DNA from: Halalkalibacter urbisdiaboli | Lineage (GTDB): Bacteria; Bacillota; Bacilli; Bacillales; Bacillaceae_D | Length of the DNA: 64,000 bases | Reading direction: 5' to 3' | Assembly (NCBI RefSeq): GCF_002156385.1 | Contig: NZ_MVJM01000002.1 | Span: 62,001-126,000, forward strand | Shown: positions 8,615-18,732 of the stretch, piece after piece | Position numbering within the stretch: position 1 is the first letter of the stretch | Layout: each line of letters starts with the position of its first letter | The notes under the pieces: generated by a model | What the model saw: only the letters and a program-made list of their open reading frames with translations | Told to the model about the DNA's origin: nothing | Databases searched by the model: none | Made by a program: the position numbers and the translations under genes

Positions 8615-9157
8615 GTGAGATATGTAACGCTGTCTCAACTATTTGAGCATCCTATTACACAAAAATATGTTAAACGTTCTGGAATGGCACACGCAATTGC
8701 CTGCGCCTACCATGCGTTTCGTTTAGCGAAGCAATTTCAAGTAAACCCAGACCATGCGACTAAAGCGGCCTTTCTTCATGATATTGGGCATTACACATGG
8801 TATCGTAACGGGCAATGGGATTATGATTTATATAAGGAAAATGATATCCATGCTATAAAGGGAGCCGAACGGGCACATAAGCTTCTAATACGATTAGGCG
8901 AGCATCCCCGAGCTGCAAAAGCGATTGCTCTTGCAATATTATTACACACCGATTCGTACTTGCCAAAAGGACATCTCCATTTAGATCCTCTACAGAGAGT
9001 TGTTGCTTTAGCAGACGAAGCTGATGAAGAGCCAAGCGGAGATCATCACTATCGGCAAATATCTGATGCCCGAGCACGTAAAATGCTTGTTGCTCTCGAC
9101 CGAAAAGTTGAAGATGCTTTACTTTCTTGGGAGAGTATTGATGAACAAAGTGGTTAA
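8615..9157 (+). CDS. HD-domain phosphohydrolase-like protein
   Basis: A 180-residue single-domain HD protein. The metal-binding series is visible: His in SGMAHAIACAYHA, the HD pair in AAFLHDIGHYTWY (about residue 53) and ILLHTDSYLPKG followed by VALADEADEEP. It starts at GTG after a strong SD (AGGAGGT). HD proteins of this size hydrolyse nucleotides or similar phosphoesters; the substrate cannot be assigned. The next gene, a cation exchanger, is 126 bp downstream with no clear terminator between, so they may be cotranscribed. Confidence 0.85.
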   Translation: MRYVTLSQLFEHPITQKYVKRSGMAHAIACAYHAFRLAKQFQVNPDHATKAAFLHDIGHYTWYRNGQWDYDLYKENDIHAIKGAERAHKLLIRLGEHPRAAKAIALAILLHTDSYLPKGHLHLDPLQRVVALADEADEEPSGDHHYRQISDARARKMLVALDRKVEDALLSWESIDEQSG

Positions 9158-9283
9158 AGGTAATGAAAGACTTAGTGATTATATATACAAAAATTACACC
9201 GACCTTTTTATGAGAGTTTTGTTCGTTTTAGGGCACACTTTCATATAAGGTCTTTTGTTTTTTTAAAAGGAGGTCATAGGCAA

Positions 9284-10276
9284 ATGGTATTTATTTTGTT
9301 TATATTAGCTGCTATTGTCACCGTTTTTGCAGCAATTAAACTCTCTACATATGCGGATACAATCGGAGAAAAAACTTCTTTAGGTGGAATGATTGTTGGC
9401 ACGATATTCTTAGCAGGTGCTACCTCTCTTCCAGAGGTTACTACAACTGTTTCAGCTATCGTCCTAGACACACCAGACATTGCCATTGGAAATGTGTTCG
9501 GAAGCAATATGTTTAATCTTTTAATCATCGCTTGTTTTGATTTATATTTTCGAAAGAACCAAATTTTCCAATCTGCAGAAAAAACTCATTTTTACACAGC
9601 TAGCCATGGTCTGTTGCTAATCATCGTCGCTTTATTAGCCTTAACGATTCGTGTTGACTATTCTATCCTTGGTATTGGTATTGATATTTGGTTATTGCTT
9701 GGAATATATGCATTCGGAATGTGGGTGATTTCAACCGTTTCGAAAAAGCAATCTGAGAATCAATCCGATTCAAACTCGAATGAAAATGTACCTGACGTTT
9801 CAGCCATCCCGTTAAAACGGGCGATTATAGGCTTCATTATTGCGGCTATTTTCATTATGGGAGCAGGAACATTATTAACCGTTACTGGGGACGAAATTGC
9901 TGTTGTTACTGGACTTGGCGCTAGTTTTGTCGGCAGCTTTTTAATAGCTTTAACAACATCCTTACCCGAAGCAATCTCCGTTCTAGTTGCTTTACGACTC
10001 GGGAATAATAATTTGGCACTTGGCTCAATCCTTGGAAGCAATCTCTTCAATATTCTTATCCTTGGTTTAGCTGACATTCTTTATCGACAAGGTCCGATTT
10101 TATTAGCTGTATCAACAGTCCACCAAATAACAGCCTCTGCAGTTGGTATTCTTTCAGTTGTTGTGCTTTACTCACTGATTAGAAACCCACAACAAAATGC
10201 TATAAGATACGCCTTACCTTCAGCAGCCCTCGTTTTCCTCTATTTTATATCCTCTTATTTAATATTCATTCAATAG
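9284..10276 (+). CDS. Sodium/calcium-type cation exchanger (CaCA family)
   Basis: A 330-residue membrane protein with two homologous halves of about five helices each. The two alpha repeats that form the ion path are clear: GTIFLAGATSLPEVTTTVSA with IAIGNVFGSNMFN in the first half, and FLIALTTSLPEAISVLVALR with LALGSILGSNLFN in the second, each with the essential Glu. A polar linker (about residues 150-170, rich in Ser, Asn and Gln) joins the halves. The SD AGGAGGT stands 9 nt before the ATG. Exchange of Na+ or H+ for Ca2+ is inferred from family; it is related to E. coli YrbG. The frame ends before repeat copy F. Confidence 0.9.
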   Translation: MVFILFILAAIVTVFAAIKLSTYADTIGEKTSLGGMIVGTIFLAGATSLPEVTTTVSAIVLDTPDIAIGNVFGSNMFNLLIIACFDLYFRKNQIFQSAEKTHFYTASHGLLLIIVALLALTIRVDYSILGIGIDIWLLLGIYAFGMWVISTVSKKQSENQSDSNSNENVPDVSAIPLKRAIIGFIIAAIFIMGAGTLLTVTGDEIAVVTGLGASFVGSFLIALTTSLPEAISVLVALRLGNNNLALGSILGSNLFNILILGLADILYRQGPILLAVSTVHQITASAVGILSVVVLYSLIRNPQQNAIRYALPSAALVFLYFISSYLIFIQ

Positions 10277-10318
10277 CAAAACGTTCTACTTAAAAGGGGT
10301 GGCTCAAAGGCATAAAGC

Positions 10319-10459
10319 GGGCACAGCAATGGCTTCGTCCACTACGCGCCTTACGATGAGAACCCCACTCATCGTAAGGCTTCTAAAAGATGTAGCGACT
10401 ACGCTCATTGCATGAAGGCTGTGCCAAAAGATTAAAAAACAACCTTTTGGCACAGCCTC
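10319..10459 (+). repeat. Structured intergenic repeat, copy F (subfamily 1, full length)
   Basis: Full-length copy with internal hairpin GCCTTACGATGAG (10348-10360) / CTCATCGTAAGGC (10368-10380) and terminal hairpin 10416-10433 / 10441-10458 (one mismatch). It differs from copy G at only about five positions over 140 bp although 29 kb away. It lies between the convergent exchanger and thioredoxin genes. Confidence 0.85.
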
Positions 10460-10464
10460 TTCAA

Positions 10465-11019
10465 TTATCGAAATATAACTAAATCTTCCATCATGTCATA
10501 CGTTAGCCCGCCATTAATTCTTTGCACGATGATCCCATCTTCATCAATAACAATGGTTGTCGGGATACCGATGATTTGGTATTGCTTTAACAGCTCTCCG
10601 TTTTCATCTAATAACACATCAAAAGGAGCTCTAAAATGATTTAGGAAAGGTTGGATCTCCTTTTTACTTTTCTCCTGGCTTGTCATATTAATCGCAAGAA
10701 ATACCCCACCTTGCTTTTTAATCCGCTTTTCCATCTCGACAATGATCGGCATTTCTTCCTGACATGGTGGACACCATGTTGCAAAAAAATTAATAACGAC
10801 TGGCTTTCCTTCAAAATCTGAAAGCGCCACTGTATCCCCTCGTAACGTTTGTAACTTAAAGGGAACTGCTTCATTGCCTACTTGGACTCCTGATTGTACA
10901 GAAGCTGCTACCGCTTCCTCCACTTGTTCAAATACACTTTTCGATTGACTATACATAAAGCCAACACCACATAAAAGGACGATTAACACACTACGATAAA
11001 ATGCTTGACGACTTTTCAT
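10465..11019 (-). CDS. Membrane-anchored thioredoxin-like (ResA/TlpA family) protein
   Basis: A 184-residue thiol-disulfide oxidoreductase. An N-terminal signal-anchor (SVLIVLLCGVGFMY) is followed by a linker and a thioredoxin fold of the TlpA/ResA type: VINFFATWCPPCQEEMPI carries the CPPC active site, and IIGIPTTIVID carries the cis-Pro loop. The active site should face outside the membrane and reduce apo-cytochrome c or other extracytoplasmic disulfides. ResA itself lies in a cytochrome-maturation operon, but here the gene stands alone, so I call the family and not the orthologue. Confidence 0.85.
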   Translation of the reverse strand: MKSRQAFYRSVLIVLLCGVGFMYSQSKSVFEQVEEAVAASVQSGVQVGNEAVPFKLQTLRGDTVALSDFEGKPVVINFFATWCPPCQEEMPIIVEMEKRIKKQGGVFLAINMTSQEKSKKEIQPFLNHFRAPFDVLLDENGELLKQYQIIGIPTTIVIDEDGIIVQRINGGLTYDMMEDLVIFR

Positions 11020-11103
11020 CCTTCATTCCTCTCTTCGTTCAAGATGTTATAATGTAACGTATGTCCAAACAAGCAAAATCATGCGAAATGAGGGAAAAGT
11101 AAT

Positions 11104-11289
11104 ATGTCCAAATTACAAATTTTACAGCTTGCTGCCGTGATAGCACTTGGCATTTACGTTGTGATTATGTATCAGAGAGGAGACGGTGTGAATTGGTTGT
11201 TTTACATCATTGCTGCAATAAACCTAATTTTATGGTTTTTAAGACAAATTGAGCGAAGAAAAACAAACTCTAATTCAATCGAGAATTAA
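11104..11289 (+). CDS. Small two-helix membrane protein
   Basis: A 61-residue protein with two predicted membrane helices (LQLAAVIALGIYVVIMY and WLFYIIAAINLILWFL) joined by a short charged loop, and a basic C-terminal tail. A GAGGG SD lies 9 nt upstream of the ATG. No family is recognised. It is divergent from the thioredoxin-like gene. Confidence 0.7.
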   Translation: MSKLQILQLAAVIALGIYVVIMYQRGDGVNWLFYIIAAINLILWFLRQIERRKTNSNSIEN

Positions 11290-11356
11290 TATTTTTTGCA
11301 TGAACTTTACAAAAGTCGTACATATTAGTTATACGCTAACAGTAAAGGTGATGCTC

Positions 11357-11494
11357 ATGAATCAAAAATTCCATAAGATGAAAGATTTCCTTTATTATTT
11401 TCTCGATTTGTTTTTCGAGCTTGAATATGAACATATCGAACAGCCTTCTCTTAGGAAATCGATCAGTTCCAAGAAAATATTAAACAAAACGTAG
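11357..11494 (+). CDS. Hypothetical 45-residue protein
   Basis: Frame starting MNQKFHKMKDFLYYFLDLFF and ending with a basic SISSKKILNKT tail. The SD AAAGGTG is correctly placed 6 nt before the ATG, which is the main support. The first half is aromatic and hydrophobic enough for a membrane-associated helix. The frame stays open upstream into the preceding gene but the internal ATG has the SD. Unknown function. Confidence 0.5.
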   Translation: MNQKFHKMKDFLYYFLDLFFELEYEHIEQPSLRKSISSKKILNKT

Positions 11495-11531
11495 CTACCG
11501 GTTGTTAGGGGTAATTGTATCAAAATTGCCC

Positions 11532-12410
11532 CTAAGACAGGATATAACAACCTTGTCTCTGTATTGAAATTTGAGCGGGAGTCTTCCCAATCATCTCCCC
11601 ATCTCCATGAATGAACAATGGCTCGTCACTATCAACTTTAATAGAATCAACTTGATGATACTCAACTCCGTCTTTCGCTACATGGCTTCCATTAAATACA
11701 CGAGGAAACAACAACAGCAACTTTAATTTTGAAAGTCCGTGGACGATACATACATCTAATTTCCCATCCTCACTTGAAGCCTCTGGGCAGATTTTCATGC
11801 CTCCACCATAGTAAGGATGATTTGCAACCGCTATTAACCAAACATTTTCCACTACTTTTTGATTTTCGTTTAATGTTACTTTCAACGTTGACGGTTTATA
11901 CGAATGAAGGACTTTAAGTACACTTAACACATATGATAAACGTCCAAACCACCTTTTTAACTTCATTTCATTTGTAACTTTAGCGACCATGCCATCAAAG
12001 CCTAATCCTATGACAGTTAAACAGTATCTATTTCCAATTTTCATTAAATCGCTCCATTGTTTTTCACTTGTTAATAAGGACTCTAATTCCTTTCTTACAT
12101 TTTTACTTATACCTCTTGAACGAGCAAAATCATTTCCAGAACCAGTTGGTATGACTTTAAAAGGGAGTGACGTACCTGCTAAATGATTGACCACTTCATG
12201 GAGAGTACCATCCCCTCCAAGTACAACTACAGCCTTAATGTTTTCTAAGGTATTTTTTATTTGCTCAATAAAAATGGATACATCGTCTTTCTTATGACTT
12301 ATAACAACCTGATAGGCAATATCTTGTTCTTGAAGGATCATTTCAATCATTGTCCATTTCTTTAATGCTTTTCCATTTCCGGAATACGGGTTCACGATAA
12401 AACCGTACAT
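11532..12410 (-). CDS. Diacylglycerol kinase-like lipid kinase (YegS/BmrU/YtlR type)
   Basis: A 292-residue lipid kinase of the DAGK catalytic-domain superfamily. The N-terminus FIVNPYSGNGKALKKW, nucleotide-binding VVVLGGDGTLHEVVNHLAG (about residues 65-83), IPTGSGNDFARS and the C-terminal half with VDSDEPLFIHGDGE are the expected blocks. The frame extends to 12443, but SD GAGAGGAAGG supports the ATG at 12410, which gives the family N-terminus MYGFIVNP. Among B. subtilis paralogues it resembles YtlR more than the essential DgkB, but I would not fix the substrate. Confidence 0.85.
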   Translation of the reverse strand: MYGFIVNPYSGNGKALKKWTMIEMILQEQDIAYQVVISHKKDDVSIFIEQIKNTLENIKAVVVLGGDGTLHEVVNHLAGTSLPFKVIPTGSGNDFARSRGISKNVRKELESLLTSEKQWSDLMKIGNRYCLTVIGLGFDGMVAKVTNEMKLKRWFGRLSYVLSVLKVLHSYKPSTLKVTLNENQKVVENVWLIAVANHPYYGGGMKICPEASSEDGKLDVCIVHGLSKLKLLLLFPRVFNGSHVAKDGVEYHQVDSIKVDSDEPLFIHGDGEMIGKTPAQISIQRQGCYILS

Positions 12411-12470
12411 CGCAACCTTCCTCTCTATTTCAGTAGCAACCATTTTTCCCTACCTAAAAAAACTTATACT

Positions 12471-12574
12471 AGTGAGCACTAAAAAAGGTGCTTTTCCCTT
12501 TGATGTGACCCCCTAAGCAATGTGCGGAGCCGTTGTTGCTTCCTTGAATGACTTTGAAGGGGTTTTTCATTGGC
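12471..12574 (-). repeat. Structured intergenic repeat, copy D (subfamily 2, partial)
   Basis: Read on the minus strand it has the ATGAAAAACCCCTTCAAAGT start, one CGGCTCCGCACATTGCTTAG box and a decayed terminal hairpin ending in TTTTTTTAGTGCTC. The internal hairpin and one core box are missing. Unusually it lies in a divergent intergenic region, between the lipid kinase and the alcohol dehydrogenase starts. Confidence 0.7.
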
Positions 12575-12679
12575 TTCTTATACCTTCTATTTGGGAAAAA
12601 GTGAATATTTTCCACGATTATGAGTAAATTACAAATAAACCAAAACCAATTTCCCTCAATGCTACTTCTGGAGGTGTTT

Positions 12680-13918
12680 ATGAAGGCTCTACAATTTGAC
12701 TTTGATATTCCGAAATACATCTTTACAAAAGCTCTTGGTCGTTGGTTTCCTACCCTTCATTGGGATTCAACATTCTCTTGCCTAAGGTGGCAGGAGACAG
12801 ATGAACCAACATTACCAAATGAACATTGGGCTAAGGTCAAAGTAAAGTATGGGGGGATATGTGGAAGTGACATGAATTTATTATTTTTACACGATAGTCC
12901 AGCCACATCTCCTTTTGTTTCTTTCCCATTTACAATTGGCCATGAAGCGGTCGGACAAATCGCTGAACTGGGACAACAAGTAGAAGGGCTACAAGAAGGA
13001 CAAAGGGTTGTCGTCAACCCCATTTTATCTTGTGAAACAAGAGGAATGGATCCCTGCCCCGCCTGTCAGCGAGGAGACGAAAGTCTTTGTCATCATAAAA
13101 CAAAAGGAACCATTGAGCCTGGTTTATTAATCGGAGCCTGTCATAATACAAGCGGTAGCTGGAGCCCCTACCTTGTAGCTCATAAAAGCCAGCTTCTTCC
13201 CCTTCCTGATGAAATAAATGATTTAAATGGTGTATTAATCGAACCTTTTAGTTGTGCATTACATGCCGTACTGCGAAATCCACCAAATAAAGGGGAGCAA
13301 GTATTAGTGATCGGTGCCGGAGTAATAGGTTTATGTGTCGTTGCAGCTTTAAAAGCACTTAACTTTGATTGTTCCATTACCGTTTTAGCAAAGCATTCCT
13401 TTCAAGGTGACATGGCTAAACAATTAGGGGCCGAACATATCGTTTATTTAAAGGATTCATACGTTGAAAAACTCGCTGCACAATTACAAGCCGACTGCTT
13501 AAAGCCACTTTTTGGACAAGAAGTTATTCAAGGTGGAGCCCAAACTGTATATGAATGTGTCGGAAAAAAACAAAGCATTCACGATGCTCTTCGTTTTGCA
13601 GAAAGTGGTGGGACCGTAATTTTACTAGGTTTAGCCAGTATAATAAAAAACGTTGATTGGACATACGTTTGGTTAAATGAGTTAACAGTTAAAGGTTGCT
13701 TCGCTTATAGCTCAAATGAATTTGAAGGAAAGAAAATGAATACCCTTCAAATTGCCGTGGAGTTAATGAGAAGAGGGGAAGTTGATCTCTCTCCATTAAT
13801 TAGTCATCGATTTCCTCTCCAGCAATATAAACAAGCATTTCAAACTGTAACGAAAAAAGGAAAAGCAAATGTCATGAAAGTTGTATTCGAACACGATCAA
13901 ACATCTATTGGAGGCTAA
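12680..13918 (+). CDS. Zinc-dependent medium-chain alcohol dehydrogenase
   Basis: A 412-residue MDR-superfamily dehydrogenase. Catalytic zinc ligands lie in YGGICGSDMN and TIGHEAVGQI; a structural-zinc loop is present but spread out (CETRGMDPCPACQRGDESLC, about residues 119-138); the Rossmann motif is VLVIGAGVIGLCVV. It oxidises or reduces an alcohol/aldehyde with NAD(P). The start is fixed at 12680 by SD TGGAGGTG; a longer frame upstream has none. Its last codons contain the SD of the next gene, so the pair is translationally coupled. N-terminal residues 1-50 are longer than in typical members. Substrate unknown; the aldolase partner suggests sugar or sugar-acid chemistry (inference). Confidence 0.85.
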   Translation: MKALQFDFDIPKYIFTKALGRWFPTLHWDSTFSCLRWQETDEPTLPNEHWAKVKVKYGGICGSDMNLLFLHDSPATSPFVSFPFTIGHEAVGQIAELGQQVEGLQEGQRVVVNPILSCETRGMDPCPACQRGDESLCHHKTKGTIEPGLLIGACHNTSGSWSPYLVAHKSQLLPLPDEINDLNGVLIEPFSCALHAVLRNPPNKGEQVLVIGAGVIGLCVVAALKALNFDCSITVLAKHSFQGDMAKQLGAEHIVYLKDSYVEKLAAQLQADCLKPLFGQEVIQGGAQTVYECVGKKQSIHDALRFAESGGTVILLGLASIIKNVDWTYVWLNELTVKGCFAYSSNEFEGKKMNTLQIAVELMRRGEVDLSPLISHRFPLQQYKQAFQTVTKKGKANVMKVVFEHDQTSIGG

Positions 13919-13922
13919 CCAA

Positions 13923-15014
13923 ATGAGAAACTTCACCTTAGGTTCACAACCATCTAGTCCATATTTACAATGGTTTTCAAAGAAATTAATCTCGACTTTT
14001 TCTGAACACGGTTTTTGTTATAAGGACGAAGCTGTTGACCCCCTTCAGCTCGTATTTCATTTTATTACTGAAGATGATATTAAGCCTTTTCGCCGAAAAG
14101 CCCAAGCTACATTTGTTGTCTCTATATTAGAAAGTCATGGAAAGCCGTATGACTTATTTACCGAGGTTTATCCATTTTTAATCCGCTCACTCGCTAATCA
14201 TTTCATTTATGTAAACCATCAATCAGGTAAAACCACATTACATTTTTTAACCCCTGAACAAGGTTGTTATTCCATTGAATATCGTGAAGGTGATGATGTT
14301 GAACTATTTTTCACAAAAGTTTATAAACGTCTTCAACCATTAACCTGCTCACAGCTCGTTATAGATAATCACTATTCAGAAGATCTACCTGCTGATTTGT
14401 GGGCTGGAGATCGAATTACACGCTCTCTAAGTACCTCCGGAAAAAAATTAGATGAGTTGAATCTATTACCTGCTCCTTTTCCTCTTGAGCATTATTTAAG
14501 TAAAAGGGATTTACGTCATCTACAAAAGCTCTATGGATTAGGTGGGTTAAGCTATGGAAACTTAAGTGCTCGTTGTGATGATGAGCATTTCTGGATGAGT
14601 GCAAGTGGCATTGATAAATCAAACATGACAGAGATTGGCCGTGATATGCTTTATATTAAAGGGTACAATGAGGAGAATAACCATATTGAAGTAAGCATCC
14701 CACCGAATATTCAACCTAAGAGAGCGTCTGTCGATGCCATTGAACATTGGATGATTTATAAAGAGCATCCTAAAGTCGGAGCAATTGTCCATATTCACGC
14801 TTGGATGGATGGGATCGAAGCTACCGAGATTAATTACCCATGTGGAACAATCGAACTGGCTGAAACAGTTGCTTCCCTCGTTCGCCAGGCAGAAAAGCCA
14901 GAAGAAGCTGTGATTGGTCTTAAAAACCATGGTCTTACGATAACAGGAACTTCATTAGAAAACATATTCGATCGTATTGAAGGAAAAATACAAAATCAAG
15001 TTCCAATGTCTTAA
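13923..15014 (+). CDS. Two-domain protein with C-terminal class II aldolase/adducin domain
   Basis: A 363-residue protein. The C-terminal half (about residues 190-360) is a class II aldolase/adducin domain: LGGLSYGNLSARCDDEHFWM, AIVHIHAWMDGIE with the zinc-type His-x-His, AETVASLVRQ and VIGLKNHGLTITG. Residues 1-185 form a separate domain I do not recognise (FVVSILESHGKPYDLFTEVY, FIYVNHQSGKTTLHFL), with no membrane segment. The SD lies inside the last codons of the dehydrogenase gene, and a bidirectional terminator follows. A retro-aldol or dehydratase step upstream of the dehydrogenase reaction is plausible but unproven. Confidence 0.75.
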   Translation: MRNFTLGSQPSSPYLQWFSKKLISTFSEHGFCYKDEAVDPLQLVFHFITEDDIKPFRRKAQATFVVSILESHGKPYDLFTEVYPFLIRSLANHFIYVNHQSGKTTLHFLTPEQGCYSIEYREGDDVELFFTKVYKRLQPLTCSQLVIDNHYSEDLPADLWAGDRITRSLSTSGKKLDELNLLPAPFPLEHYLSKRDLRHLQKLYGLGGLSYGNLSARCDDEHFWMSASGIDKSNMTEIGRDMLYIKGYNEENNHIEVSIPPNIQPKRASVDAIEHWMIYKEHPKVGAIVHIHAWMDGIEATEINYPCGTIELAETVASLVRQAEKPEEAVIGLKNHGLTITGTSLENIFDRIEGKIQNQVPMS

Positions 15015-15036
15015 ATGAACTGTAACAAAATCAAAT

Positions 15037-15073
15037 GGGTTGCCCCATAGGCCAAAACGCCTTTGGACAACCC
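15037..15073. terminator. Bidirectional terminator between aldolase and glycosyltransferase genes
   Basis: GGGTTG(cc)CC-TAGGC pairs with GCCT-GG-CAACCC around an AAAACG loop, with T-rich flanks. It sits in the 68-bp gap between convergent genes. The GGGTTG...CAACCC arms resemble the 4876 and 62169 hairpins. Confidence 0.7.
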
Positions 15074-15082
15074 TTCTTTTTG

Positions 15083-16210
15083 TTATTCTGTTTTCTCTTT
15101 TTTATATTTAGCCATTTCAAGATGATGAATGACATCACTAATTTTTTTCGCAGCATCAGGCTTTTTTAATTTTTTTGCATTTGAGACCATTGTTTGATAA
15201 TAATGTTTATCAACGAGTACTCGGTCTAAAACAGGTGCCATTTCTTCTGCAAATTCTACTTTTACCGCTGTACCAAACTCCTCTAACAACTCTGCATTCT
15301 GCTCCTCATGGCCTGGCACAGGGTCATAAATAATAATAGGTGTTTCACATGCAAGTGCCTCGGACATTGTTAAGCCTCCTGGTTTCGAAATAATGACATC
15401 ACTTGCTCGTAAATAGCTTGTGAATTTTTCCGTAAAAGGAATCACTTCAATGGAATGTTTACTTTTTACTTTTGTAATTTTTTGTGCGACTCTTTGATTC
15501 ATACCTGTCATACACAAAACTTGAAGCGGTTGGTTTAGTTGTTCCATATAGTGAAGAATTTCGACATACCGACTTAGTCCGAGCCCACCACCAGTAATGA
15601 GCAAGGTTTTCTTATGCGGATCTAATTGGAGAGCCTCTCTAATTTCTGAACGAGGGATCGTTACATCCGGTACAGTCTTGATAGGAATCCCCGTACAATA
15701 GCATTGAGCCACCGGTATATTATATTTTTTTGCAAATGATTCAATATGAGGAGACGCAGTAAAATAACCATCAATTTCAGGTCGAATATATGCTGGATGT
15801 AATCCCAAATCTGTTATAACAGTGTAAAGTGGAATGTTAAGCTGTTTCTTTTGTTTTAATTTTGATAAGAATGCCGTAACAAATGGATGAGTTGATATCA
15901 TCACTGTTGTGTTTTGTTTTTTAATTATCGCCTCAAGGCGTTCACAAAAGAAGGAACCTACATGATCCATAATTAAATACCATGAGTATTCCCCACCATA
16001 TCGATATAATCGTCCCCAAATTTTTGGGGCTAATCGTAGTATCGTTAAATACATCTCTAAAAACATTTTATGCAATAATGGATGAATCGATTGAAATGTA
16101 TCGATCACACTAACAGATGCACCTTGCTTTTCAAATTGCTCTTTAAGTGCTTTCGACGCTTCGTTATGACCATTTCCAATCGACGCCGAAAATATTGTGA
16201 TGTGATTCAT
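15083..16210 (-). CDS. MGDG synthase/UgtP-like glycosyltransferase (GT28)
   Basis: A 375-residue glycosyltransferase with the GT-B fold. The N-terminal acceptor half has the MGDG-synthase signature FSASIGNGHNEASKALKEQF. The C-terminal UDP-sugar half has LLITGGGLGLSRYVEI, DVIISKPGGLTMSEALACE and YDPVPGHEEQNAELL, the usual GT28 donor site. Members transfer glucose or galactose to diacylglycerol at the membrane, building glycolipids and the lipoteichoic acid anchor. The N-terminal half diverges from B. subtilis UgtP, so another family member (for example YkoN-type) is possible. SD GAGAGG stands 7 nt before the ATG. Confidence 0.8.
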   Translation of the reverse strand: MNHITIFSASIGNGHNEASKALKEQFEKQGASVSVIDTFQSIHPLLHKMFLEMYLTILRLAPKIWGRLYRYGGEYSWYLIMDHVGSFFCERLEAIIKKQNTTVMISTHPFVTAFLSKLKQKKQLNIPLYTVITDLGLHPAYIRPEIDGYFTASPHIESFAKKYNIPVAQCYCTGIPIKTVPDVTIPRSEIREALQLDPHKKTLLITGGGLGLSRYVEILHYMEQLNQPLQVLCMTGMNQRVAQKITKVKSKHSIEVIPFTEKFTSYLRASDVIISKPGGLTMSEALACETPIIIYDPVPGHEEQNAELLEEFGTAVKVEFAEEMAPVLDRVLVDKHYYQTMVSNAKKLKKPDAAKKISDVIHHLEMAKYKKEKTE

Positions 16211-16444
16211 GACCGAACCTCTCTTTCCTTGCCTGTATTGATGGAAATTCTTAAGAAAAAAGAGTGCTTAGTTAAAGATGAGCAAAATGTATTTATAGTA
16301 ATAGTTTTCACTTTTTTTGAATGAACATTCATAAGGAATGCATCTTAATTGAAACAGCCTATTTCCATATCAGTTTAAAAACACCATATCTGTGCTAGGT
16401 TTTTTCTAAACGATCTGATATGATTTTATTTAGTAGCGATGTAA

Positions 16445-17464
<1,020 letters not shown>

Positions 17465-17507
17465 AAAAGCAAAATAGCCGTCAATAAAGCATTTTGATTG
17501 CAATCAA

Positions 17508-17540
17508 AAAACGGGAGACTACCGCCTCCCGTTTTCTTTT
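17508..17540. terminator. Terminator between trpS and a small minus-strand gene
   Basis: CGGGAG (17512-17517) pairs with CTCCCG (17526-17531), extended by four A-T pairs and followed by CTTTTTG. The A-run on the other side makes it bidirectional. Confidence 0.85.
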
Positions 17541-17544
17541 TGTT

Positions 17545-17658
17545 TTAATAGCCGTTATTCTTTTTCCATATCTTCCCGACAAAAAAAGAAAGACCTAAGG
17601 TACCTACAAGAATCACAATTGCAAGAACCTGCATCACGCCATATGCAAAACTATCCAT
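17545..17658 (-). CDS. Single-helix small membrane protein (37 residues)
   Basis: Frame MDSFAYGVMQ, then VLAIVILVGTLGLSFFVGKI, then WKKNNGY. One membrane helix is followed by a basic end, N-terminus outside or periplasm-facing by the positive-inside rule. An excellent SD (GGAGGAG) precedes the ATG by 5 nt, and a terminator follows at once. I do not recognise the family. It is too short for most gene finders but the SD-start-stop-terminator arrangement is convincing. Confidence 0.7.
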   Translation of the reverse strand: MDSFAYGVMQVLAIVILVGTLGLSFFVGKIWKKNNGY

Positions 17659-17890
17659 TTTTCTCCTCCTCACTCTGCCCTTTCACTATTTATTATAGGA
17701 GAGAACGAAAGGGTTGTAAATGAGTGAATAAAAACGTTCAAACGTTCCTCACAGAGCATGTCCAATCAAAGATATATCATAGGCTCCAAACCTTGTTCCC
17801 TTAGTCACAATTACTTATGTTATAAAGTATGAAGCCATGACTGTATTTTTGGACAGCTAAACTCCACTATATGTTACCCAATTTTTACGT

Positions 17891-18637
17891 TTACTTAACA
17901 CTTTCTCCTTGTTCTAATTCCCAAAGCTTTTCAAGAAAGCTTTGCCCCTTTACCATGGCCTCACAAAGTTGATAATGTCGGCTTGTCCAACCTTCTTTAA
18001 CTGATTGAAATAAGTATCGCCAAGCTTCATCACGTTCCATATGTTGTATGTTCTGGTAATCATGAGGGGCCCATTCCGTACACCAGTAGCGAACTTCAGC
18101 CTCATGTCCAGATGTATAGAGTTGATCAAGAGCCATGTAAAGTAATTGTTTGAGTTGACGTTCCTTTCTAGTTAATCCTAGCATATCCTCTGGACTCGGT
18201 GATAGGATATGATACCCCTTCATGTCTACTTTATCCTCTAAATCAAATCGTTCAAATTCGTGTTGCACTAAAAGCTCGTACACCATTCTCTCTTGTCTTG
18301 GTGTTAACCGACTTTTACGAATCGGCGTTTTATAACCCATTGTGTCAACAGCTATAATTCGACTTCCATCTGTGGCGATAAAACAATAATCAAGCTGTAT
18401 ACGAGACATATTTTTCCTTAAAAAGCTTTGATTATGGACCGCGTCCAAAAGGCGATCCGGTAACTCTGCAATATCATTTTCAATATAATTGAACAAATCC
18501 GTACTCACTTTTACAAGGATTGCTTGATCCAGTATTTCAATTCGGTCATCTGGCCGCCACTCAAAAAAACTACAAACATTGTATCCATTTTCTTCACCTT
18601 CAAACCAATTGACCCAAACATCCCTAATGTGGACCAT
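17891..18637 (-). CDS. yjbA: YjbA family protein
   Basis: A 248-residue soluble protein that matches B. subtilis YjbA along its length: [16 protein letters not shown] near the N-terminus, [16 protein letters not shown] in the middle, and the near-invariant [19 protein letters not shown] (about residues 155-175), then [19 protein letters not shown] stands 6 nt upstream of ATG. It neighbours trpS as in B. subtilis. Function is not established; no membrane segment or catalytic motif is evident. Confidence 0.9.
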   Translation of the reverse strand: MVHIRDVWVNWFEGEENGYNVCSFFEWRPDDRIEILDQAILVKVSTDLFNYIENDIAELPDRLLDAVHNQSFLRKNMSRIQLDYCFIATDGSRIIAVDTMGYKTPIRKSRLTPRQERMVYELLVQHEFERFDLEDKVDMKGYHILSPSPEDMLGLTRKERQLKQLLYMALDQLYTSGHEAEVRYWCTEWAPHDYQNIQHMERDEAWRYLFQSVKEGWTSRHYQLCEAMVKGQSFLEKLWELEQGESVK

Positions 18638-18732
18638 ACTTTGTCCCCCTTACTGTGAATTGAATTGTATCAACAGTATAGGCAAGGCGTAGGAAGTTTA
18701 TTCCACGATTCACTAAAACATTCCATACAGTC

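Noticed and set aside
11505-11535. Hairpin TTAGGGGTAATT / AATTGCCCCTAA as a terminator
   Set aside because: Stem is good but neither strand has a T-tract, and it overlaps the stop of the lipid kinase gene; possible but not claimed.
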